NCBI GenBank assembly: GCA_028714055.1
Contig: JAQTNB010000056.1
Span: 1 to 7,322 of the forward strand
Direction: 5' to 3'
DNA from: Candidatus Omnitrophota bacterium
Lineage (GTDB): Bacteria > Omnitrophota > Gorgyraeia > Gygaellales > Profunditerraquicolaceae
DNA: 7,322 nt
Position numbers and translations under genes: made by a program. Under the pieces are notes generated by a model that was given only the letters and a program-made list of their open reading frames with translations, was not told the DNA's origin and did no database searches. This document shows positions 5,285 to 7,322 of this stretch, in pieces; position 1 is the stretch's first letter; each line of letters begins with the position of its first letter.

Positions 5285-5836
5285 TTACTTTAAAAACTTA
5301 CCTACAAAAGGAGACGTCTCCCCGCGCCGTAAGAAGTGGCCGGAAGGGCCTTCTCCGAGGAACTCCGAAAACCAGGATTCGTGTTCGATCTCCTCGTTCA
5401 GGATAGCCGATACCAGTTCATAGGTGCGGTGGTCTTTGCCGACGGTCATTTTGCACAGCTCATTGTAGCCATATACGGCGCATCGTTCTGCCGCGACAAG
5501 GACCTGCAGTATGGCCTTGACGTCGGATGGCTTCTTAGGAAGATTGGCCGGAGGGCATGCCGAAAGATCATGGAACTCTTTCATGCAATCCGGTAATTTC
5601 CCTCCGAGCTCATAAATGCGGGGCATAAGCGCCTCAAAGTGGTTGCGGTCTTCGACCCTCGCGGTTTCGGCGATCTCCTTGATGCCTTCTCCGTCCAGCC
5701 CGATAAGGTTGGCGCGCAGGATGGTGTAATAGTAATAGGTGGTAAGCTCTGCCGACGCGTTTTTTACCAATAACTCAAGCAGCTTTTCAACATCCACTCC
5801 CGACTTTTTGACGATATCAATCGCTACCTTTGCCAT
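5285..5836 (-). CDS. Thioferritin-type DPSL protein, peroxide-consuming ferritin (183 aa)
   Basis: A ferritin-like four-helix protein with the thioferritin signature: SACPPANLP (C94), AAERCA (E117, C119) and NEEIEHE (E149, H152), plus E30 in ASAELTTYYYY and H66 in EDRNHFE. The C94/C119 pair near the di-iron site defines the DPSL family, whose members use H2O2 to oxidise Fe(II) and protect anaerobes from peroxide. The conserved tail GPSGHFLRRGETSPFV is also present. The start at 5836 is preferred: AGGAGG is 8 nt upstream and the N-terminus MAKVAIDIVKK fits the family. A GTG at 5905 would add 23 lysine-rich residues but overlaps another AGGAGG. The gene lies downstream of perR and of an operator copy (5919-5946), so peroxide control by PerR is likely. 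A shorter, diverged relative lies at 2966-3451. Confidence 0.92.
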   Translation of the reverse strand: MAKVAIDIVKKSGVDVEKLLELLVKNASAELTTYYYYTILRANLIGLDGEGIKEIAETARVEDRNHFEALMPRIYELGGKLPDCMKEFHDLSACPPANLPKKPSDVKAILQVLVAAERCAVYGYNELCKMTVGKDHRTYELVSAILNEEIEHESWFSEFLGEGPSGHFLRRGETSPFVGKFLK

Positions 5837-5918
5837 TTGTACTGCCTCCTTTTTGATTTGTGGTTTTTTACGAACAGCTTTGGTTTCAGGTTTAAAGCGC
5901 TCCACCTCCTTCCGTAAC

Positions 5919-5946
5919 GAATACTAAATAGTAATTATTACTATTG
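5919..5946. promoter_or_regulatory. PerR/Fur-type operator upstream of the thioferritin gene
   Basis: The core ATAGTAAT-T-ATTACTAT (5928-5944) is a perfect palindrome, extended by one more pair to 9-1-9 (5927-5945). A third half site (ATACTA) adjoins at 5921-5926. It resembles the AT-rich 7-1-7 PerR box. It matches the operator before perR at 23 of 28 positions. A weak -10-like TTTAGT (5928-5923) lies within it; the leader would be about 80 nt and contains two AGGAGG sites. Confidence 0.75.
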
Positions 5947-5961
5947 ATGTTGCAAAAAAAA

Positions 5962-6402
5962 TTATTTCTTACCGCATTCTTTGCAAACACCCTCTAAAAC
6001 AACTCGTTTATTCAGAACCTGGAATTGTTTTTTTAACTCGTCAGGGACCGCTATGTTGTTATAGGCATCGTGAGAGAAATCAATTATGGCATGGCATTTT
6101 AAGCACCTGAAATGATGGTGGCTGTATAAATTCGGCTCGAACCTCTTCTTCTCTCCGTAACCTTCTACCTGATTGATAATGCCGATCTCGGAGAATGAAA
6201 GCAAGGTCCTGTATACCGTATCAAAAGATATGTTGGGAAGGAAGCTGCGCACTCTTTTATAGATAGCGTCTGCGGACGGATGGTCTTTGGCCTTCAGCAA
6301 TTCCTCATATATCGTAACGCGCTGAGGCGTGACTTTAAGATTATGCTCCGCGCATTTTTCTTTAAATAACTCTCTGGCTGAAGCCTGGTCATTTATTGTC
6401 AT
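5962..6402 (-). CDS. perR: PerR-like peroxide-sensing repressor of the Fur family (146 aa)
   Basis: The N-terminal winged helix (about 10-85) includes KVTPQRVTIYEELL (23-36) and the recognition-helix segment ISFDTVYRTL (58-67). The C-terminal part has the metal ligands: H41 (DHPSADAIY), E89, H95 and H97 (SHHHF), C100/C103 (CLKC), D108 (AIIDFS) and C140/C143 (CKEC). The four cysteines form the structural zinc site. D108 corresponds to Asp104 of Bacillus PerR, where Fur proteins usually have Glu; this favours PerR over Fur. E89 stands where PerR normally has Asp85, a deviation. As known for PerR, metal-bound protein represses and peroxide oxidises the iron-ligand histidines to relieve it. There is no Shine-Dalgarno site; the operator reaches to 3 nt before the ATG and the predicted transcript starts at the A of ATG. 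It is autoregulated by the adjoining box. Confidence 0.9.
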   Translation of the reverse strand: MTINDQASARELFKEKCAEHNLKVTPQRVTIYEELLKAKDHPSADAIYKRVRSFLPNISFDTVYRTLLSFSEIGIINQVEGYGEKKRFEPNLYSHHHFRCLKCHAIIDFSHDAYNNIAVPDELKKQFQVLNKRVVLEGVCKECGKK

Positions 6403-6404
6403 AG

Positions 6405-6432
6405 GATTACTATATAGTAATTATTCTTATTT
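6405..6432. promoter_or_regulatory. PerR autoregulatory operator
   Basis: Three consecutive 8-bp half sites: ATTACTAT (6406-6413), ATAGTAAT (6414-6421) and, after one T, ATTCTTAT (6423-6430). The first two form a perfect 16-bp inverted repeat; the second and third form an imperfect 8-1-8 box. It fills the space between the -35 and the start codon of perR, so bound repressor would exclude polymerase. Confidence 0.75.
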
Positions 6433-6437
6433 GTCAA
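6409..6437 (-). promoter_or_regulatory. perR promoter, predicted leaderless transcript
   Basis: Perfect TTGACA (6437-6432), 17-nt spacer, TATAGT (6414-6409, 5 of 6). Six bases (AATCCT) separate the -10 from the ATG at 6402, so the expected +1 is the A of the start codon. The -35 begins 4 nt after the stop codon of the hydrolase gene. Confidence 0.75.
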
Positions 6438-6441
6438 GATA

Positions 6442-7299
6442 TTATTTGAGGAAATACTTCACTGCCTGTTCGTGATAGTCTTTTGTCAACCGGTAACCGG
6501 CATGCCGTCCGTCAGGATCGATTATGAGCCGGACAACTTTTCCGCCGTTCTTTGTGATAACCTCCGCGGTATATTGCATATATTCGGCCATCCTGCTCCC
6601 CCATTGCTCATCCTGCTCTCCGGCGTAAAGATAAAAAGCAATGCCGCTTAAACATCCCTGGCCCAGCTGCCCGGAGGTCAATTCGGAAAAGAACTTATCC
6701 GGCTGGTTGCTTTCTCCGCGGGCAACGACATTATCAAACGGGATACCGCCGGAATGGGCGATGACCAGATTGAAATAGCGATGAGAATTCTTATCAAGAT
6801 ACGCTACCTCATACGAAATAGCCGAACCGCGGCTGAAGCCGCACAGGGCAACATTCCTGATCCTGCTGCCGTATTCTTTCTGCAAAAATCTTAAGCCCTT
6901 ATCGATCATCCGGTTGATCTTCAACGCGCTATCGTAGGTGCCTGTTTTTTTATCCAGCCATTGCACACCCATGAGCGCGTAACCGTACATTGCCGCCATT
7001 TCTATCTCATCCGCGATTTCATCATACGCGGTCCCTCCGGTGCCGTGCAAAAGCACCATGACATTATCGGCCGACCTTTCGGAAGGAATGAAGAACACCA
7101 GAAACCGCCCCTCTTCGGGAAGGTTGACCACAAAAGCACCGCGCCCTATAATGTCCTGATAACGGCGGGATTCGTGATAGTAGCCGAGGAAATCCTTCTT
7201 ATTTCTTTCCCCTAAAGCAGGCTTGCTTTCTTGTTGAGCATAAGCCTGGCTTATACATAAAAGGGAAACCAGCAGTGCGGTTCTTAAGTAATGAGTCAT
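6442..7299 (-). CDS. Secreted alpha/beta hydrolase (esterase/depolymerase-like, 285 aa)
   Basis: A Sec signal peptide (about 1-21, ending SQAYA before QQ) precedes an alpha/beta hydrolase fold. VMVLLHGTGG (80-89) gives the oxyanion-loop HGTGG. ALCGFSRGS (151-159) holds the nucleophile elbow with S156 in GFSRG. GEQDEQWG (227-234) offers D230 as the acid, and DGRHAGY (263-269) offers H266 as the base. Order and spacing suit a serine esterase of the dienelactone hydrolase or PHB-depolymerase-like (LpqC) type acting outside the cytoplasm; the substrate is unknown. The start at 7299 (ATG) gives a clean signal peptide; GAGG lies 11 nt upstream. A TTG at 7320 would add seven residues before it and is less likely. 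It ends 5 nt before the perR promoter without a terminator, so read-through into perR is possible. No functional link to peroxide defence is evident. Confidence 0.88.
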   Translation of the reverse strand: MTHYLRTALLVSLLCISQAYAQQESKPALGERNKKDFLGYYHESRRYQDIIGRGAFVVNLPEEGRFLVFFIPSERSADNVMVLLHGTGGTAYDEIADEIEMAAMYGYALMGVQWLDKKTGTYDSALKINRMIDKGLRFLQKEYGSRIRNVALCGFSRGSAISYEVAYLDKNSHRYFNLVIAHSGGIPFDNVVARGESNQPDKFFSELTSGQLGQGCLSGIAFYLYAGEQDEQWGSRMAEYMQYTAEVITKNGGKVVRLIIDPDGRHAGYRLTKDYHEQAVKYFLK

Positions 7300-7322
7300 A
7301 AAATGATATACCTCAAACAAAA

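Noticed and set aside
5837..5905. N-terminal 23-residue extension of the thioferritin from GTG 5905
   Set aside because: The GTG overlaps its own AGGAGG, while ATG 5836 has AGGAGG at 8 nt and matches the family N-terminus.
5947..5961. T-run directly after the perR stop codon as a terminator
   Set aside because: Only a weak 5-bp pairing precedes it on the minus strand, and the next gene's operator begins at once; no real hairpin is present.

Overview
The window looks like part of the chromosome of an anaerobic, diderm (Gram-negative type) bacterium. The evidence is two exported proteins with PEP-CTERM sorting tails, a stand-alone desulforedoxin, two thioferritin-like (DPSL) ferritins, a PerR-type regulator and the start of a B12-binding radical SAM protein. 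Together these suggest Omnitrophota, Desulfobacterota or a similar sediment lineage, but the sequence does not settle the phylum. Every gene I can support is on the minus strand, so the genes are read from right to left. Several short or edge genes matter here: a 42-codon desulforedoxin with a GTG start and a radical SAM gene cut by the left edge.

In transcription order: (1) 7299-6442, a secreted alpha/beta hydrolase. (2) 6402-5962, a PerR-like Fur-family regulator. Its sigma70-type promoter (TTGACA, 17 bp, TATAGT) lies inside an AT-rich operator, and its predicted transcript starts at the A of the ATG. (3) 5836-5285, a thioferritin-type DPSL protein, preceded by a near copy of the same operator (23 of 28 bases identical). 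(4) A compact run from its own promoter: a GufA-type ZIP metal transporter (5205-4393), a two-helix membrane protein whose frame is split by one in-frame TAG (4374-3991 and 3990-3631), a desulforedoxin (3603-3475) and a second, shorter DPSL ferritin (3451-2966). This run ends in about 125 nt of structured trailer and a strong intrinsic terminator (2801-2839).

The next block is a separate promoter (2730-2757) driving two PEP-CTERM proteins (2648-1710 and 1660-962), which end at another intrinsic terminator (885-924). After that come a small membrane-anchored protein of unknown function (849-394) with its own terminator (329-367), and the N-terminal 106 codons of a B12-binding radical SAM protein that runs off the left edge.

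The centre of the window, from perR to the second DPSL, reads as a peroxide/superoxide and metal-handling island. PerR would sense peroxide and control itself and at least one DPSL peroxidase. The desulforedoxin could supply electrons, and the ZIP transporter could adjust divalent metal supply. The joint function is inferred from gene content and the shared operator; it is not shown directly. Most of this matches known families. The observations most worth checking are the in-frame TAG, the paired operators, the predicted leaderless starts and the structured trailer.
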